This document shows, piece after piece, positions 1-9,842 of a DNA stretch of 64,000 nt (positions are counted from its first letter, which is position 1; every line of letters starts with the position of its first letter). Position numbers and translations under genes: made by a program. The stretch covers positions 124,001-188,000 of the forward strand of contig NZ_BPPB01000006.1 in assembly GCF_019972835.1 (NCBI RefSeq), in the 5' to 3' direction. Origin of the DNA: Lactobacillus laiwuensis. GTDB lineage: Bacteria > Bacillota > Bacilli > Lactobacillales > Lactobacillaceae. A model generated the notes under the pieces. It worked only from the letters and a program-made list of their open reading frames with translations. It had not been told where the DNA came from and made no database searches.

Positions 1-5
1 GTTTA

Positions 6-248
6 ATGAAATTTGTTTTGCCTAAAACTCAAGTAGCTGTTGAAGAAAAAGACAATCAAAATATTTCCTTTTTTAGTCAACCTTTAAATATGATAATTTC
101 ACAGTTTTTAGCAGCTGTTGCGGATGAAGGCATTAAAATTTACCAAAATCCTGGAGACAGCTTAACTCCCTATGTTTTACAAAACTTGAATTTAGACACA
201 AAAAAACTGACCCAAGAATTATATCTTGAAGACAGTCTTAAGAATTAG
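6..248 (+). CDS. Unrecognised 80-residue reading frame at window edge, possibly the 3' end of a longer gene
   Basis: I do not recognise this protein. The frame stays open to the first base of the window, so the ATG at position 6 may be an internal methionine of a longer gene. Only five bases precede it, so no ribosome site can be judged. The sequence is mixed, with a hydrophobic patch at about residues 25-42 and an acidic, Leu-rich end. It converges on the membrane-protein gene, and its stop overlaps that gene's stop by four bases. No function is proposed. Confidence 0.45.
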   Translation: MKFVLPKTQVAVEEKDNQNISFFSQPLNMIISQFLAAVADEGIKIYQNPGDSLTPYVLQNLNLDTKKLTQELYLEDSLKN

Positions 249-706
249 TGTTGTTTGGGATCAATTGACAGGTTGTCATACTCCACATATGCACCAAGAC
301 AGGTTGACAAGAGCATGATCAGCATCACAATGCCGACAGATTTACCCACAATCTGATCTAGTGTTAAAAATTCTCTAACCACAAAAGTGGCAGCAAAGCA
401 GAGAATGAAATCCAAAATTACGTTAGCAATTTGCAAAAGGTAACGTCTTCTGATACTGAAAAAACGTAACAATTGCTTTAAAAAGCCATCGTTTATTTCG
501 ACTGCCAGCAAATCGACCGGTCTTTGAATCGTTGCCTTAATGGCAAACATAATTAAGGCACCGACAGTTGCACCAATAGCAGTGCGAAAAAGATCAGCGG
601 AATGTAAAACCAGAGCGTCATAACCAATACCAATAATGGTAAGACTGCATAGATAGGGAATTAACAGTAAGAATGTGAAAACAAGTATGACATGACTTTT
701 TTTCAT
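245..706 (-). CDS. Small integral membrane protein, four predicted spans, unknown function
   Basis: A 153-residue protein with about four hydrophobic segments (residues 6-27, 38-58, 93-113, 122-142). A basic loop with an RRRY stretch lies between the second and third. There is no recognisable catalytic motif and I cannot name the family. It is transcribed divergently from the CBS/CorC gene, with about 100 bases between the two starts. The final residues are hydrophilic and the gene ends against the small gene at the window edge. A transporter component or simple membrane scaffold are both possible. Confidence 0.7.
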   Translation of the reverse strand: MKKSHVILVFTFLLLIPYLCSLTIIGIGYDALVLHSADLFRTAIGATVGALIMFAIKATIQRPVDLLAVEINDGFLKQLLRFFSIRRRYLLQIANVILDFILCFAATFVVREFLTLDQIVGKSVGIVMLIMLLSTCLGAYVEYDNLSIDPKQH

Positions 707-734
707 AGTTTGACCTCATTTCTTACGTGCTATT

Positions 735-764
735 CTAACATATTGTGTGCGTACATGATATAAT
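735..764 (+). promoter_or_regulatory. Promoter of the CBS/CorC-prfC unit (extended -10)
   Basis: TATAAT at 759-764 is preceded by TG at 756-757, an extended -10. CTAACA at 735-740 is an 18-bp-spaced weak -35. The start codon of the downstream gene is at 806. Confidence 0.55.
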
Positions 765-805
765 GTTGGTATTTAATACGTTATTTTAAGAAAGAGAGCA
801 ATAAA

Positions 806-1678
806 ATGGCTAGCGACCCCGACAAGGGGAATTTATTTGAGCGTTTCAAAAATAAATTTTCCCCTACAAACGATGAAGAAACAAGAGAGCACTTAATTAC
901 AGAAATTGAAGATTTACACAAAGATAAGAAGATTAGTGACAATGAATTTTCAATGTTAAATGCAGTTTTGGATTTTCAGGGACGAATGGTACGTGAAGTG
1001 ATGGTACCCAGAATTGATGCTTTCATGGTTGATTGCCAGGAAAGTTTGCAGGATCATCTCAAAGAAATACTGCGTGAACCATATTCCAGAATACCGGTTT
1101 ATCAACATGATAAGGATAAAATAGTTGGTATTATTCATATTCGCACCGTTTTGCGTAAAGCTTGGGAGAAGGGTTTTGATAAAATTACCTACGATGATGT
1201 CATGAATCCGCCACTTTTTGCACCAGAAACAACTGAACTTAGAGAGTTACTCGTTGAGATGCAGCAAACACAGCAGCAATTAGCTATTTTAACCGATGAA
1301 TATGGTGGAGTAGTCGGAATAGCAACCATTGAGGATATTATCGAAGAGATAGTTGGTAATATTGATGATGAAGTAGATCAAACTGAGGTTTTAGTGCACC
1401 AGCTTGCCCCTAATAAGTATGTCATTTATGGTAAAATGCCTCTTGATGATTTTAACGAGCAATTCGGTACGGATTTGGAAATGGAAGACGTTGATACCAT
1501 TGCCGGCTACATGATCACTAAATTAGGCATAATTCCTGCCAAAGGCGAAAAATTGTCGGTTAAATTAGATAACGGCATGGTTTTAACTACCAGAAGAATG
1601 ATGCGTTCAAGATTGATGACTGTTTTATTAACTATACCTGAAGCAAAACCTAAGAAGAAAGAAGAACAAAATACTTAA
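806..1678 (+). CDS. CBS-domain protein of the CorC/HlyC (TlyC) family
   Basis: A 290-residue soluble protein. After a charged N-terminus come two CBS motifs (about residues 70-125 and 135-190), including VMVPRIDAF and [21 protein letters not shown], which are signatures of this family. The end is a CorC_HlyC transporter-associated domain (about 205-285). It lacks the N-terminal DUF21 membrane domain of the longer homologues, so it is cytosolic like CorC. The family is linked to Mg/Co efflux or adenine-nucleotide sensing; the old hemolysin label is weakly founded. Its TAA overlaps the ATG of prfC by one base, so the two are probably translationally coupled. Confidence 0.88.
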   Translation: MASDPDKGNLFERFKNKFSPTNDEETREHLITEIEDLHKDKKISDNEFSMLNAVLDFQGRMVREVMVPRIDAFMVDCQESLQDHLKEILREPYSRIPVYQHDKDKIVGIIHIRTVLRKAWEKGFDKITYDDVMNPPLFAPETTELRELLVEMQQTQQQLAILTDEYGGVVGIATIEDIIEEIVGNIDDEVDQTEVLVHQLAPNKYVIYGKMPLDDFNEQFGTDLEMEDVDTIAGYMITKLGIIPAKGEKLSVKLDNGMVLTTRRMMRSRLMTVLLTIPEAKPKKKEEQNT

Positions 1679-3249
1679 TGAGTAATGAACTGTTAGATAA
1701 GGTAAATAAAAGAAGAACATTTGCTATCATATCGCACCCAGATGCAGGGAAGACTACTATCACGGAGCAAATGCTTCTTTTTGGTGGTGTGATTCGCAGT
1801 GCCGGGACGGTCAAGGCGCGTAAAAGCGACCATTATGCTACCAGTGACTGGATGGAAATTGAAAAGCAACGTGGTATCTCAGTTACCAGCTCCGTCATGC
1901 AATTTGAGTATCAGGGAAAGAGAATCAATATTCTTGATACTCCAGGGCACGAAGACTTTTCCGAAGATACTTATCGCACTTTAATGGCAGTTGACTCAGC
2001 AGTCATGGTGATTGATTCAGCTAAAGGTATTGAACCGCAAACCAAAAAATTATTTAAGGTCGTGAAACAAAGGGGAATTCCGATTTTTACTTTCATGAAC
2101 AAGTTGGATCGTGACGGCAGACCTCCTTTGGATTTGATTGCTGAACTTGAAGACTTGCTGGGCATTGAAGGAGTGGCTATGAATTGGCCAATTGGGTCGG
2201 GTCAAACCTTACAAGGACTATATGATATCGCTAATAACAAAATTGAAATGTATCATAAAGATGGATCTGACCGCTTTTTATCACTAGATAAAGATGGTAA
2301 ATTGCCCGACAGTGAACCTTTTAGTCAAAATCCACAATTTCAAGATACCCTAGGAGAAATTGAATTAATTAAAGAGGCCGGCAATCAGTTTGATTTGCAA
2401 AAGATTGCTAAGGGTGATCAGACTCCAGTCTTCTTTGGTTCTGCCTTGACAAACTTTGGTGTTGAAACTTTCCTGCAAAGCTTTGTCAAAATGGCTCCTG
2501 CACCTGCAAGTCATATAGTTAATGAAACTGAAGACCTGGCTCCTGATAATCAAGAATTTACTGGCTTTGTATTTAAAATTCAGGCTAATATGAATCCTCA
2601 TCACCGTGATCGCATTGCTTTTGTCCGGATTGGCAGTGGCGAATTTAAAAAAGGCTTGGATGTAACTTTGGCTCGGACTGGTAAAGCGATTAGACTTAAT
2701 AATGCTACCGAGTTTATGTCGAGTGAAAGGATGCAGGTTTCAGATGCAGTTGCCGGGGATATAGTTGGTTTATATGATACCGGTAATTTTCAAATTGGCG
2801 ACAGTATTTATGCTGGCAAAAACAAAGTGGTTTATCCACCGCTGCCAGAATTTACTCCAGAATTATTTGTAAGAGTCACTGCAAAAAATGTGATGAAGCA
2901 GAAATCATTTCATAAGGGAATGGTCCAACTGGTTCAAGAAGGTGCAATTCAGTTGTACCAAAATTATCAAACTGATGAATATATCTTGGGTGCTGTTGGT
3001 CAATTGCAATTTGAAGTCTTTAAATTCAGAATGAAAAATGAGTATAATTCAGACGTTGAGATGACTAATATTGGTCATCGCGTAGCGCGTTGGATTGATC
3101 CTGAACAACTTGATCCAGCTATGGCAAATAGCCGAAATCTGCTGGTTAAAGATCGTTATGGTCAACCACTATTTTTGTTTGAAAATCAATTTGCGGAGCG
3201 CTTTTTTAAAGATAAATATCCTGATGTTAAATTAACTGAAAAGTTGTAA
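1678..3249 (+). CDS. prfC: Peptide chain release factor 3
   Basis: A 523-residue translational GTPase that recycles RF1/RF2 from the ribosome after peptide release. The G domain is plain: SHPDAGKTT (G1), DTPGHEDFS (G3) and NKLDRDGR (G4). Domain II and a C-terminal RF3 domain follow, with the usual family length. It starts on the last base of the CBS/CorC stop codon and ends in a bidirectional hairpin terminator shared with the convergent DUF1827-like gene. Confidence 0.97.
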   Translation: MSNELLDKVNKRRTFAIISHPDAGKTTITEQMLLFGGVIRSAGTVKARKSDHYATSDWMEIEKQRGISVTSSVMQFEYQGKRINILDTPGHEDFSEDTYRTLMAVDSAVMVIDSAKGIEPQTKKLFKVVKQRGIPIFTFMNKLDRDGRPPLDLIAELEDLLGIEGVAMNWPIGSGQTLQGLYDIANNKIEMYHKDGSDRFLSLDKDGKLPDSEPFSQNPQFQDTLGEIELIKEAGNQFDLQKIAKGDQTPVFFGSALTNFGVETFLQSFVKMAPAPASHIVNETEDLAPDNQEFTGFVFKIQANMNPHHRDRIAFVRIGSGEFKKGLDVTLARTGKAIRLNNATEFMSSERMQVSDAVAGDIVGLYDTGNFQIGDSIYAGKNKVVYPPLPEFTPELFVRVTAKNVMKQKSFHKGMVQLVQEGAIQLYQNYQTDEYILGAVGQLQFEVFKFRMKNEYNSDVEMTNIGHRVARWIDPEQLDPAMANSRNLLVKDRYGQPLFLFENQFAERFFKDKYPDVKLTEKL

Positions 3250-3250
3250 T

Positions 3251-3281
3251 AAAAAAACTGGCTTTTAAGCCAGCTTTTTTA
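3251..3281. terminator. Bidirectional terminator between prfC and the DUF1827-like gene
   Basis: CTGGCTT/AAGCCAG stem with a two-base loop, flanked by A-run and T-run, so it can act on both strands. Confidence 0.85.
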
Positions 3282-3569
3282 TTTATCAATATGGATTTCA
3301 ATGACATGTTGACTTTTATCAAAGGTCAATATATATGAAGGGTCTTTTTCTTTAATTAAGCGTTCAATCACAAAATCTGTTTCCTCTTTACGCACTCGTC
3401 GATTGTGATTTTCCAAAACAATTCCGATCGCCTTATCACTCTCGGTGTAGATAACAGAGGTATTACCCAAAGAGTAAACCTTGACATAATTTACATTGGT
3501 CGAATTTAATTGACTGTGAACTAGGTCCCTGTAGCTATTGGTTACATCTATTAAATGCATGGATTTCAC
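3279..3569 (-). CDS. Small cytosolic protein, probable DUF1827 family
   Basis: A 96-residue soluble protein beginning MKSMHLIDVTNSYRDLV. The LIDVTNS start and VKVYSLGNTSVIYTE segment resemble the DUF1827 family of Lactobacillales as I remember it; I have not searched. No membrane segment or catalytic motif is visible. It lies between prfC (convergent) and clpE (same strand, upstream). A strong terminator after clpE separates it, so it probably has its own weak promoter. Family function is not known to me. Confidence 0.65.
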   Translation of the reverse strand: MKSMHLIDVTNSYRDLVHSQLNSTNVNYVKVYSLGNTSVIYTESDKAIGIVLENHNRRVRKEETDFVIERLIKEKDPSYILTFDKSQHVIEIHIDK

Positions 3570-3630
3570 CCGTTTCTTCTAGTAGTTCTTTTTATTTTAG
3601 TATACAACTTATTAAAACTTTTTTCTTTAG

Positions 3631-3669
3631 TAAAAAGCATGATTATTATTATCTGTAATAATCATGCTT
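3631..3669 (-). terminator. Rho-independent terminator of clpE
   Basis: On the minus strand a 14-bp perfect stem (3635-3648 with 3656-3669, 7-base loop) is followed by TTTTT. It lies just past the clpE stop. Confidence 0.9.
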
Positions 3670-3687
3670 AATGAAGAGTTACTTTAA

Positions 3688-5898
3688 CTAATTATTTGTA
3701 GTTTGATCAACGGACTCAGTAGCACTGTTTTCATTATTATCTTCACTAATGATAATTTGATTATCAGAAACACTGGCAATTAAATTCTTGGCAGTGGAAT
3801 GATCAAGTTTGTAGTCGGCAACCTTGTCTTCAATTTCCTCCTGAATAGTTCTACGTAATGGTCTTGCACCCATAGCAGGATTGTAGCCTTCATCAACCAA
3901 TTTCTTCTTAGCATCATCACTAACAGTGATTTGTAAGCCTTGGTTCTTAACCATGTTGTTAACATCGGTGAGCATTAAGTTGACAATTTTCACTAAGTCG
4001 TCCTTGGTTAATTCGTTGAATTCGATCACATCGTCTAAACGGTTTAAGAATTCAGGCTTAAAGAACTGACTCATTGAATTTCTGGCAGTATCAGGTTTAT
4101 CTTTAGCATTTTCAGCAGCGAAACCTACACTGGCATTTTTAATACCCTGACCAGCATTAGAAGTCATGATAATAATTGTATCTTTGAATGATACAGTTCT
4201 GCCTTGAGAATCGGTCAAACGACCATCATCTAATATCTGCAGGAAAAGATTCATAACTGCTGGATCAGCTTTTTCAATTTCGTCCAGCAAGATCAAACTA
4301 TACGGATGACGACGTACACGTTCAGTTAATTGACCAGCTTCTTCATAGCCGACATACCCAGGTGCCGAACCAATCAATTTGGAAACTGAATATGATTCCA
4401 TATATTCTGACATGTCAAAACGAATTAGAGCATTTTCTGAACCAAACATTTGCTTGGCCAACTGCTTAGCCAGTTCCGTTTTACCGACACCGGTTGGTCC
4501 AACAAAGAGGAAGGAGCCAATTGGACGACCTGATTTATTAAAGCCAATCCGATTACGCCGTATTGCTCGTGCCAGCTTATCGACTGCCTTATCTTGCCCA
4601 ATAACATGTGCTTTCAAATTTGGCGCTAAATTTTGCAACTGGTTTTCTTCTTGCTTTTGCAAGTCCCCAACGGGGATGCCAGTTTTTTCTTCCACGATCT
4701 TATTCATAATTTTACTAGTGATCACTGGCGATTTATCTGGATCAACCTTTTGATCTTTCATCTTATTGTATTTCTCAATTTGATCGCGGTAGTAGGCAGC
4801 TTTTTCGTAATCTTCGTTCTTTAAGGATTCCTGCTTTAGTTTTTGGGCTGCATCAATTCGCTCTTTCATTTTATCTTTATCAACATATGGAATCGTCAGA
4901 TTCATGCGTGAACCTGCTTCATCAAGCAAATCGATGGCTTTATCCGGTAAGAAACGATCTTGAATATAACGCTCAGATAGTTCAGCAGCAGCTTTAATGG
5001 CATCATCAGTGTAGTGAACGTGATGATAATCTTCATAGCGCTTTTGAATACCCTTTAAAATACGGATAGTTTCTTGAACCGAAGGCTCTTTAACGTCAAC
5101 GGGCTGGAAACGTCTTGCCAGAGCAGAATCTTTTTCAATTTCACGATATTCCTTTAAGGTTGTCGCACCAACTAGTTGTAAATCACCGCGCGCAAGAGCA
5201 GGTTTAATAATATTGCCTGCATCCATTCCGCCTTCAGCATTGCCTGCGCCAACTATTTCGTGAATCTCATCAATAAAGAGAATGATATCATCGTGATTTT
5301 CTACTTCTTTGAGCAGTTGTTGCATACGCTGTTCAAATTGACCGCGAATGCCTGTACCTTGTACTAAAGAAACTACATTTAATGATATTATTCTTTTGTC
5401 TTGCAGTTTGGCAGGAACTGAGCCATCGACAATTTGTTGAGCTAGGCCTTCAACTACAGCAGTTTTACCGACACCGGCTTCACCAATTAAAACTGGGTTG
5501 TTTTTTGTTCTGCGGTTTAAAATTTCAATCACACGTGCGATTTCTTTATCGCGCCCGATGACTGGGTCAATCTTGCCCTTTCTTGCCAGTGCAGTTAGAT
5601 CTGTTCCATATTGATCTAAAAGTGAACGACCACCGCCTGCACCATTATTTCCATTGGTATTGCCGGGTCCGCCATTACTCATTCTGGGATCTCCTGGATT
5701 TCCAACGTTGCCATTGTAATTAAACAGGTCGCTGAAATCGCCAAAAAAGCCATTATTGTCATTATTCATATTAATATTTCCTTGTTGTTTAAGTTGTTGA
5801 TAACATTGTCCGCATAAATTAATTTCGCGACTTTGTCCATTAACCTTTGCAAATAAGTGAATGGAAGCTGGTCGTTTTTGACAGTTTTGACAAAGCAT
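3688..5898 (-). CDS. clpE: ATP-dependent Clp protease ATPase subunit ClpE
   Basis: A two-AAA+ unfoldase that feeds ClpP. The N-terminus has the ClpE-type zinc finger (two CxxC pairs in residues 3-30) followed by an Asn/Gly-rich linker. AAA-1 carries GEAGVGKT and [16 protein letters not shown]-like coiled segment follows, and then AAA-2 with GPTGVGKTE and [13 protein letters not shown] place the start at the ATG at 5898 (MLCQNC, 736 residues) because AAAGGCGG lies seven bases before it. A further in-frame ATG at 5916 has no ribosome site. A CIRCE operator overlaps its promoter, implying HrcA heat-shock control. It ends in a strong hairpin terminator. Confidence 0.96.
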   Translation of the reverse strand: MLCQNCQKRPASIHLFAKVNGQSREINLCGQCYQQLKQQGNINMNNDNNGFFGDFSDLFNYNGNVGNPGDPRMSNGGPGNTNGNNGAGGGRSLLDQYGTDLTALARKGKIDPVIGRDKEIARVIEILNRRTKNNPVLIGEAGVGKTAVVEGLAQQIVDGSVPAKLQDKRIISLNVVSLVQGTGIRGQFEQRMQQLLKEVENHDDIILFIDEIHEIVGAGNAEGGMDAGNIIKPALARGDLQLVGATTLKEYREIEKDSALARRFQPVDVKEPSVQETIRILKGIQKRYEDYHHVHYTDDAIKAAAELSERYIQDRFLPDKAIDLLDEAGSRMNLTIPYVDKDKMKERIDAAQKLKQESLKNEDYEKAAYYRDQIEKYNKMKDQKVDPDKSPVITSKIMNKIVEEKTGIPVGDLQKQEENQLQNLAPNLKAHVIGQDKAVDKLARAIRRNRIGFNKSGRPIGSFLFVGPTGVGKTELAKQLAKQMFGSENALIRFDMSEYMESYSVSKLIGSAPGYVGYEEAGQLTERVRRHPYSLILLDEIEKADPAVMNLFLQILDDGRLTDSQGRTVSFKDTIIIMTSNAGQGIKNASVGFAAENAKDKPDTARNSMSQFFKPEFLNRLDDVIEFNELTKDDLVKIVNLMLTDVNNMVKNQGLQITVSDDAKKKLVDEGYNPAMGARPLRRTIQEEIEDKVADYKLDHSTAKNLIASVSDNQIIISEDNNENSATESVDQTTNN

Positions 5899-5929
5899 TG
5901 TATTACCGCCTTTCATATCAGTTTACTAA

Positions 5930-5965
5930 ATTATATAATTAGCACTCGGAATAATCAAGTGCTAA
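5930..5965 (-). promoter_or_regulatory. clpE promoter overlapped by a CIRCE (HrcA) operator
   Basis: On the minus strand TTGATT (5953-5958) and TATAAT (5930-5935) are 17 bp apart. On the plus strand, TTAGCACTC (5939-5947) and AAGTGCTAA (5957-5965) are separated by exactly nine bases. This is the CIRCE consensus with one mismatch. The operator covers the spacer and the -35, as expected for repression by HrcA. Confidence 0.88.
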
Positions 5966-5989
5966 AACTTGGATCTTATTATTTGTAAG

Positions 5990-6039
5990 TATGCTAAATA
6001 TGCTAAAATACATGTAAGCAAAATCAAAAATGTTGCTTA
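5990..6039. repeat. Tandem 9-bp repeat and short inverted repeat in the clpE/small-ORF gap
   Basis: TATGCTAAA occurs twice head to tail (5990-5998 and 5999-6007). It is followed by TAAGCAA (6015-6021) and TTGCTTA (6033-6039), a 7-bp inverted repeat with an 11-base loop. TAAAAT at 6004-6009, inside the repeat, could be a -10 for the following small ORF. Role unknown. Confidence 0.45.
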
Positions 6040-6059
6040 AATAATATAAATTAAAAGCG

Positions 6060-6251
6060 GTGGTAAAGTTGGATTATCAAAAAATTCTTGAGCAGTTGGC
6101 AGATGGTGAACTAGATCATTATGAAGTTGATCCTCAAAACGCTTTTGAATTTCAATCTGCATTAAGGTCTTTTGGTAAGAGGCAAAACATAACGGGAAAG
6201 GCCTTGCGGGGTGGTAAAATAATTTATTCGCAGTCCAAGACTGGAGTTTAA
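6060..6251 (+). CDS. Small soluble protein of about 60 residues, unknown function
   Basis: A 63-residue acidic-to-neutral protein without membrane segments. The first half is acidic (LADGELDHYEVDPQ) and the second half basic (GKRQNITGKALRGGK). The listed start is GTG. A TTG at 6069 has a better placed GGTGG ribosome site and would remove three residues. It sits between divergent clpE and ptsH. Codon use and conserved-looking composition suggest a real gene, but I do not recognise a family. Confidence 0.55.
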   Translation: MVKLDYQKILEQLADGELDHYEVDPQNAFEFQSALRSFGKRQNITGKALRGGKIIYSQSKTGV

Positions 6252-6274
6252 TGATGTAAACTGTTACATTTATG

Positions 6275-6303
6275 TTGTCTAATTCACAAAAAAATGATAG
6301 TCT
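6275..6303 (+). promoter_or_regulatory. Possible ptsHI promoter
   Basis: TTGTCT (6275-6280) and TAGTCT (6298-6303) are 17 bp apart, about 60 bases before ptsH. A short palindrome, TGTAAACTGTTACA (6255-6268), lies just upstream. Both hexamers are poor matches, so this is tentative. Confidence 0.3.
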
Positions 6304-6364
6304 AAGTAAGCGAATAGGTATTTACTACCGTTTTGATTTTTTGAATTAAAAGGAGATATATATA

Positions 6365-6631
6365 ATGGAAAAACGCGATTTTCATGTTGTTGCAGAAACA
6401 GGTATTCATGCTCGTCCAGCTACATTGCTAGTACAAGCAGCTTCTAAGTTTGGTTCAGATATCAACTTGGAATACAATGGTAAATCAGTTAACTTGAAAT
6501 CAATCATGGGTGTCATGTCACTCGGAGTTGGTAAAAATGCTGATGTCACAATCAGTGCTGATGGTGATGATGAAAAAGACGCAATCAACGCTATTTCTGA
6601 AACAATGAAAAAAGAGGGTTTAGCTGAATAA
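6365..6631 (+). CDS. ptsH: Phosphocarrier protein HPr
   Basis: An 88-residue cytosolic phosphocarrier. His15 in GIHARPAT takes phosphate from enzyme I and passes it to the sugar-specific EIIA domains. Ser46 in [11 protein letters not shown] is the target of HPr kinase, whose gene lies at 46.7 kb here, and P-Ser-HPr is the CcpA corepressor. An AAAGGAGA ribosome site precedes the ATG. The final A of its stop is the first base of the ptsI ATG, the standard ptsHI operon arrangement. Confidence 0.98.
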   Translation: MEKRDFHVVAETGIHARPATLLVQAASKFGSDINLEYNGKSVNLKSIMGVMSLGVGKNADVTISADGDDEKDAINAISETMKKEGLAE

Positions 6632-8364
6632 TGACCAAGACTTTAAAAGGAATTGCTGCAAGTGATGGTATTGCTGTAGCACCAGCCTATCTCTTGGTTG
6701 AACCTGATCTTTCATTTTCAAAAACTACGGTTAGCGATGTTGAAAGTGAGTTAGCACGCTACAAGAAGGCAATTTCAGTAGCAACTGCTGAAGTTGAAAA
6801 AATCCGTGATAGCGCAAAAAAGAGTTTAGGTGAAGATGAAGCTCAAGTTTTTGAAGCTCACCTGATGATCTTAAATGATCCTGAATTTACTGGTGCCATC
6901 GAAAATGAAATCAAAGAGCAAAAAGTTAATAGTGAAGCTGCACTTGATGAAACTGCTCAAAAGTTCATTACAATTTTTGAAGGCATGACTGATAACGAAT
7001 ACATGCAGCAACGTGCAGCTGATGTACGAGATGTTTCTAAGAGAATTATGGCTCATTTGCTGGGCAAAGAATTGCCTAACCCAGCATCAATTGATCATGA
7101 AGTAATTGTGGTAGCTCATGATTTGACACCCAGTGACACTGCTCAATTAAACAAGAAGTTTGTTAAAGGCTTTGTAACTGATATTGGTGGTAGAACTGCG
7201 CACTCAGCAATTATGGCACGTTCTTTGGAATTACCTGCGGTTGTCGGTACAGATTCAATTACCAAAGATGTCCAAAATGGTGATACAGTTGCTGTTGATG
7301 GTCTGAATGGTGATGTTGTCGTTAAGCCAACTGATAGCGAGATTGAGGAATATAAGCAAAAGAGTGCTGACTTCTTGAAGCAGAAAGCTGAATGGGAAAA
7401 ATTAAAGAATGAACCATCAGTAACTGCAGATGGTAAGAAATTCACAATTGCAGCAAATATTGGTACACCAAATGATATGCCAGGGGTAAATGACAATGGC
7501 GCTGAGGCTGTAGGTCTTTATAGAACTGAATTCTTGTATATGGACTCAAAAGATTTCCCAACAGAGGATGAACAATTTGAGGCTTATAAGGAAGTTATCG
7601 AAGGCATGCATGGCAAGCAGGTTATTATCAGAACCATGGACATTGGTGGCGATAAGCATCTTGATTACTGGGACTTACCAGAAGAAATGAACCCATTTTT
7701 GGGTGTACGTGCAATTAGACTTTCACTACAAAATGAGAATATTTTCCGTACTCAGCTTCGTGCTTTATTACGTGCGTCTTCTTATGGCAAGTTGGGTATC
7801 ATGTTCCCAATGATTGGTACCTTAAACGAATTACGCAAGGCTAAAGCGATTTTAGGTGAAGAAAAAGACAAGCTAGAGGCAAAAGGCGTTAAGATCGGTT
7901 CAGACCTAGAAGTAGGAATGATGATTGAAGTTCCAGCTGCTGCCGTTTTAGCTGACCAATTAGCAAAAGAAGTTGACTTCTTCTCAATTGGTACTAATGA
8001 TTTAATCCAATATACAATGGCTGCTGATCGTGGTAATGACAATGTTTCTTACCTGTATCAACCAGCGAACCCATCAGTTTTGCGCTTAATAAAGCATACA
8101 ATTGATGCAGCTCATGAAAATGGTATTTGGTGCGGCATGTGTGGTGAAGCTGCTGGAGACAGTACCATGTTCCCAATTCTGTTGTCAATGGGCTTAGACG
8201 AGTATTCAATGAGTGCTACCTCAATTTTACGAATCAGAAGTTTGATGAAGAAGCTTGACACTAATGACATCAAGGAATTAGCTAATAAAGCTTGTTATGT
8301 TTCAGAAACTGCTGAAGAAAACGAAAAATTGGTTAGTGATTTAATGAAAAAAGTAAACAATTAA
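6631..8364 (+). CDS. ptsI: PTS enzyme I (phosphoenolpyruvate-protein phosphotransferase)
   Basis: A 577-residue enzyme that autophosphorylates from PEP and loads HPr. The active histidine lies in [21 protein letters not shown]-like sequence at about residue 190. The C-terminal PEP-binding TIM barrel has [25 protein letters not shown] and the catalytic Cys in GMCGEAAGD. Length is normal for the family. It is coupled to ptsH and followed by a hairpin terminator. Confidence 0.98.
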   Translation: MTKTLKGIAASDGIAVAPAYLLVEPDLSFSKTTVSDVESELARYKKAISVATAEVEKIRDSAKKSLGEDEAQVFEAHLMILNDPEFTGAIENEIKEQKVNSEAALDETAQKFITIFEGMTDNEYMQQRAADVRDVSKRIMAHLLGKELPNPASIDHEVIVVAHDLTPSDTAQLNKKFVKGFVTDIGGRTAHSAIMARSLELPAVVGTDSITKDVQNGDTVAVDGLNGDVVVKPTDSEIEEYKQKSADFLKQKAEWEKLKNEPSVTADGKKFTIAANIGTPNDMPGVNDNGAEAVGLYRTEFLYMDSKDFPTEDEQFEAYKEVIEGMHGKQVIIRTMDIGGDKHLDYWDLPEEMNPFLGVRAIRLSLQNENIFRTQLRALLRASSYGKLGIMFPMIGTLNELRKAKAILGEEKDKLEAKGVKIGSDLEVGMMIEVPAAAVLADQLAKEVDFFSIGTNDLIQYTMAADRGNDNVSYLYQPANPSVLRLIKHTIDAAHENGIWCGMCGEAAGDSTMFPILLSMGLDEYSMSATSILRIRSLMKKLDTNDIKELANKACYVSETAEENEKLVSDLMKKVNN

Positions 8365-8373
8365 ATATTTTTT

Positions 8374-8412
8374 AAAAAGGGTACCATTTTTTTAATTTGT
8401 GTATCCTTTTTT
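8374..8412 (+). terminator. ptsHI terminator
   Basis: AAAAAGGGTAC pairs with GTATCCTTTTT (one G-U) across a 16-base AT-rich loop and ends in T6. Confidence 0.7.
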
Positions 8413-8495
8413 AATTTCTTTAGTCTTTCTTGGTAAAAAATTCACAGAATATTCATTTTTTGAACTTAACATAACAATGTAGTCAGTTATGAAAA

Positions 8496-8530
8496 ATACT
8501 ACTTACAAAAAAGAAGTAGTATGTTATAAT
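8496..8530 (+). promoter_or_regulatory. spx promoter with a perfect 9-bp inverted repeat (candidate operator)
   Basis: CTTACA (8502-8507) and TATAAT (8525-8530, extended by TG) are 17 bp apart. ATACTACTT (8496-8504) and AAGTAGTAT (8514-8522) form a perfect inverted repeat with nine bases between. It covers the -35 and most of the spacer. The position suits a repressor; the protein is not identified. Confidence 0.65.
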
Positions 8531-8564
8531 AATTTAGAAAACAATTTAAAGGAGCGTGAAATAT

Positions 8565-8963
8565 ATGGTCAATTTATATATATCTCCGAGCTGTACATCA
8601 TGTCGCAAAGCCAAGGCTTGGTTAAAGAAACATGACATTCCCTTTAAGGAAAGGAACATTTTTTCAGAGCCCTTAACAAAAGACGAGCTTATGCAAATTT
8701 TGCGAATGACTGAAAACGGTACGGAAGAAATTATTTCTACGCGTTCAAGAGCCTTTCAACAACTTAAAGTCAATCTTGATGATCTGTCAATAGACCAACT
8801 GCTTGACTTAGTTGAAAAAAATCCTAGTTTATTAAGACGTCCAATTATTATGGATGATCGGCGTTTGCAAGTTGGGTATAATGAAGATGAAATTCGGCGC
8901 TTTTTACCAAGAAAAGTGCGTCGTCTTGAGCTTGAAGAAATGCAGAAGATAGCTGATTTATAA
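8565..8963 (+). CDS. spx: Transcriptional regulator Spx
   Basis: A 132-residue ArsC-fold protein that binds the RNA polymerase alpha C-terminal domain and redirects transcription under thiol stress. The redox CxxC is at Cys10/Cys13 (SPSCTSC). The family motif [11 protein letters not shown] follows Gly52. I use the ATG at 8565 because AAAGGAG ends ten bases upstream; a GTG at 8556 would abut that site. Spx is normally kept low by ClpXP with the SpxH adaptor, whose gene lies 1.7 kb downstream. mecA follows after a terminator. Confidence 0.95.
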   Translation: MVNLYISPSCTSCRKAKAWLKKHDIPFKERNIFSEPLTKDELMQILRMTENGTEEIISTRSRAFQQLKVNLDDLSIDQLLDLVEKNPSLLRRPIIMDDRRLQVGYNEDEIRRFLPRKVRRLELEEMQKIADL

Positions 8964-8980
8964 AATTCAGGTAAGTTTAA

Positions 8981-9020
8981 AATAAAAGCGTTAGTTTTTA
9001 AACTAACGCTTTTATTTTAT
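8981..9020 (+). terminator. spx terminator
   Basis: A near-perfect hairpin (AATAAAAGCGTTAGTTT against its complement at 9000-9016) followed by T-rich sequence. Confidence 0.88.
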
Positions 9021-9070
9021 GAGCAAAGTACGATACAATAGAACAAAGAATCCGGTGGAGGTGAGAACTC

Positions 9071-9793
9071 ATGCAAGTAGATCATATAAACAATAATACG
9101 ATTCGTGTGAGAATAGGTAAACAAGAATTAGCCAATCGTGGTCTCAAAGTTTTAGATTTACTAGGTGATAAAAATAAAATCCAACATTTCTTTTATTCGA
9201 TTTTGGATGAAATTGATACTGATCATTCATTTAGTCAAGATGCACCGGTAACTTTTCAAGTAATGCCTAATAACGGTGGGCTTGATTTATTAATCACTAA
9301 AGTGACAGAGAAAGATCGTAATAATCTTGCCCAGTTATTTGATAATGATTTTACTGACAACAATAAAAAGAATAATGATGCTCGTAAATCTTTTCTTGAC
9401 CTTGAACCTGAGGATGAAGAAACAGATAAGGACGAGTCAAATGAACCAGCAGATTCTTCTCAACCTAAAGTTAAGAAGCAGTTTTGGAAATTGCAGAAAA
9501 AGCAGGCATATAGTTTTACTGACCTTGATCAGGTGACTGAATTGGCGGAAAGTCTTAAAGCAAATGATTTGTCTTCCAGTCTTTATTTTGAACGGGGAAA
9601 ATTTTACTTAGAACTGATTTTTACTAGTCAAGACTATTCGGAAATAAAGCCCGCTGATGCATGGGCAATTGCAAATGAATATGGTATTAAAGTAAAAACA
9701 AGTGAAATGGCTCGTGTTCGTACTAATGGTAAATGTTTGTTAACTAATGATGCATTAGATCAACTGCGGCATTATTTTAGCGGTATTAAATAA
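9071..9793 (+). CDS. mecA: Adaptor protein MecA
   Basis: A 240-residue adaptor that delivers substrates (ComK or competence regulators, others) to ClpC and ClpP. The N-terminal substrate-binding part has the typical IRVRIGKQELANRG start and FYSILDEI. An acidic, Lys/Asp-rich linker (about residues 95-145) leads to the C-terminal Clp-binding domain (about 150-240). Ribosome site GGAGGTGAG precedes the ATG. It sits between spx and coiA, each separated by its own terminator, the common Firmicutes order. Confidence 0.95.
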   Translation: MQVDHINNNTIRVRIGKQELANRGLKVLDLLGDKNKIQHFFYSILDEIDTDHSFSQDAPVTFQVMPNNGGLDLLITKVTEKDRNNLAQLFDNDFTDNNKKNNDARKSFLDLEPEDEETDKDESNEPADSSQPKVKKQFWKLQKKQAYSFTDLDQVTELAESLKANDLSSSLYFERGKFYLELIFTSQDYSEIKPADAWAIANEYGIKVKTSEMARVRTNGKCLLTNDALDQLRHYFSGIK

Positions 9794-9813
9794 ATTAACA
9801 AATATAGCTGAAT

Positions 9814-9842
9814 AAAAAGGGCAGGTTAAATCCTGCCTTTTT
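9814..9842 (+). terminator. mecA terminator
   Basis: GGCAGG/CCTGCC stem extended by A-T pairs, six-base loop, T-run. Its T-run merges into the motif upstream of coiA. Confidence 0.85.

Noticed and set aside
4379-4753. A 124-residue reading frame on the plus strand inside clpE
   Set aside because: It is antisense to a conserved AAA-2 and linker region of clpE, has no ribosome site and its translation looks like a mirror of clpE codons.
5979-5991. TACTTACAAATAA on the minus strand above clpE as a further spx-type operator
   Set aside because: It has no inverted partner and the 7-mer TACTTAC also occurs inside coiA (about 10685), so chance is the simpler explanation.
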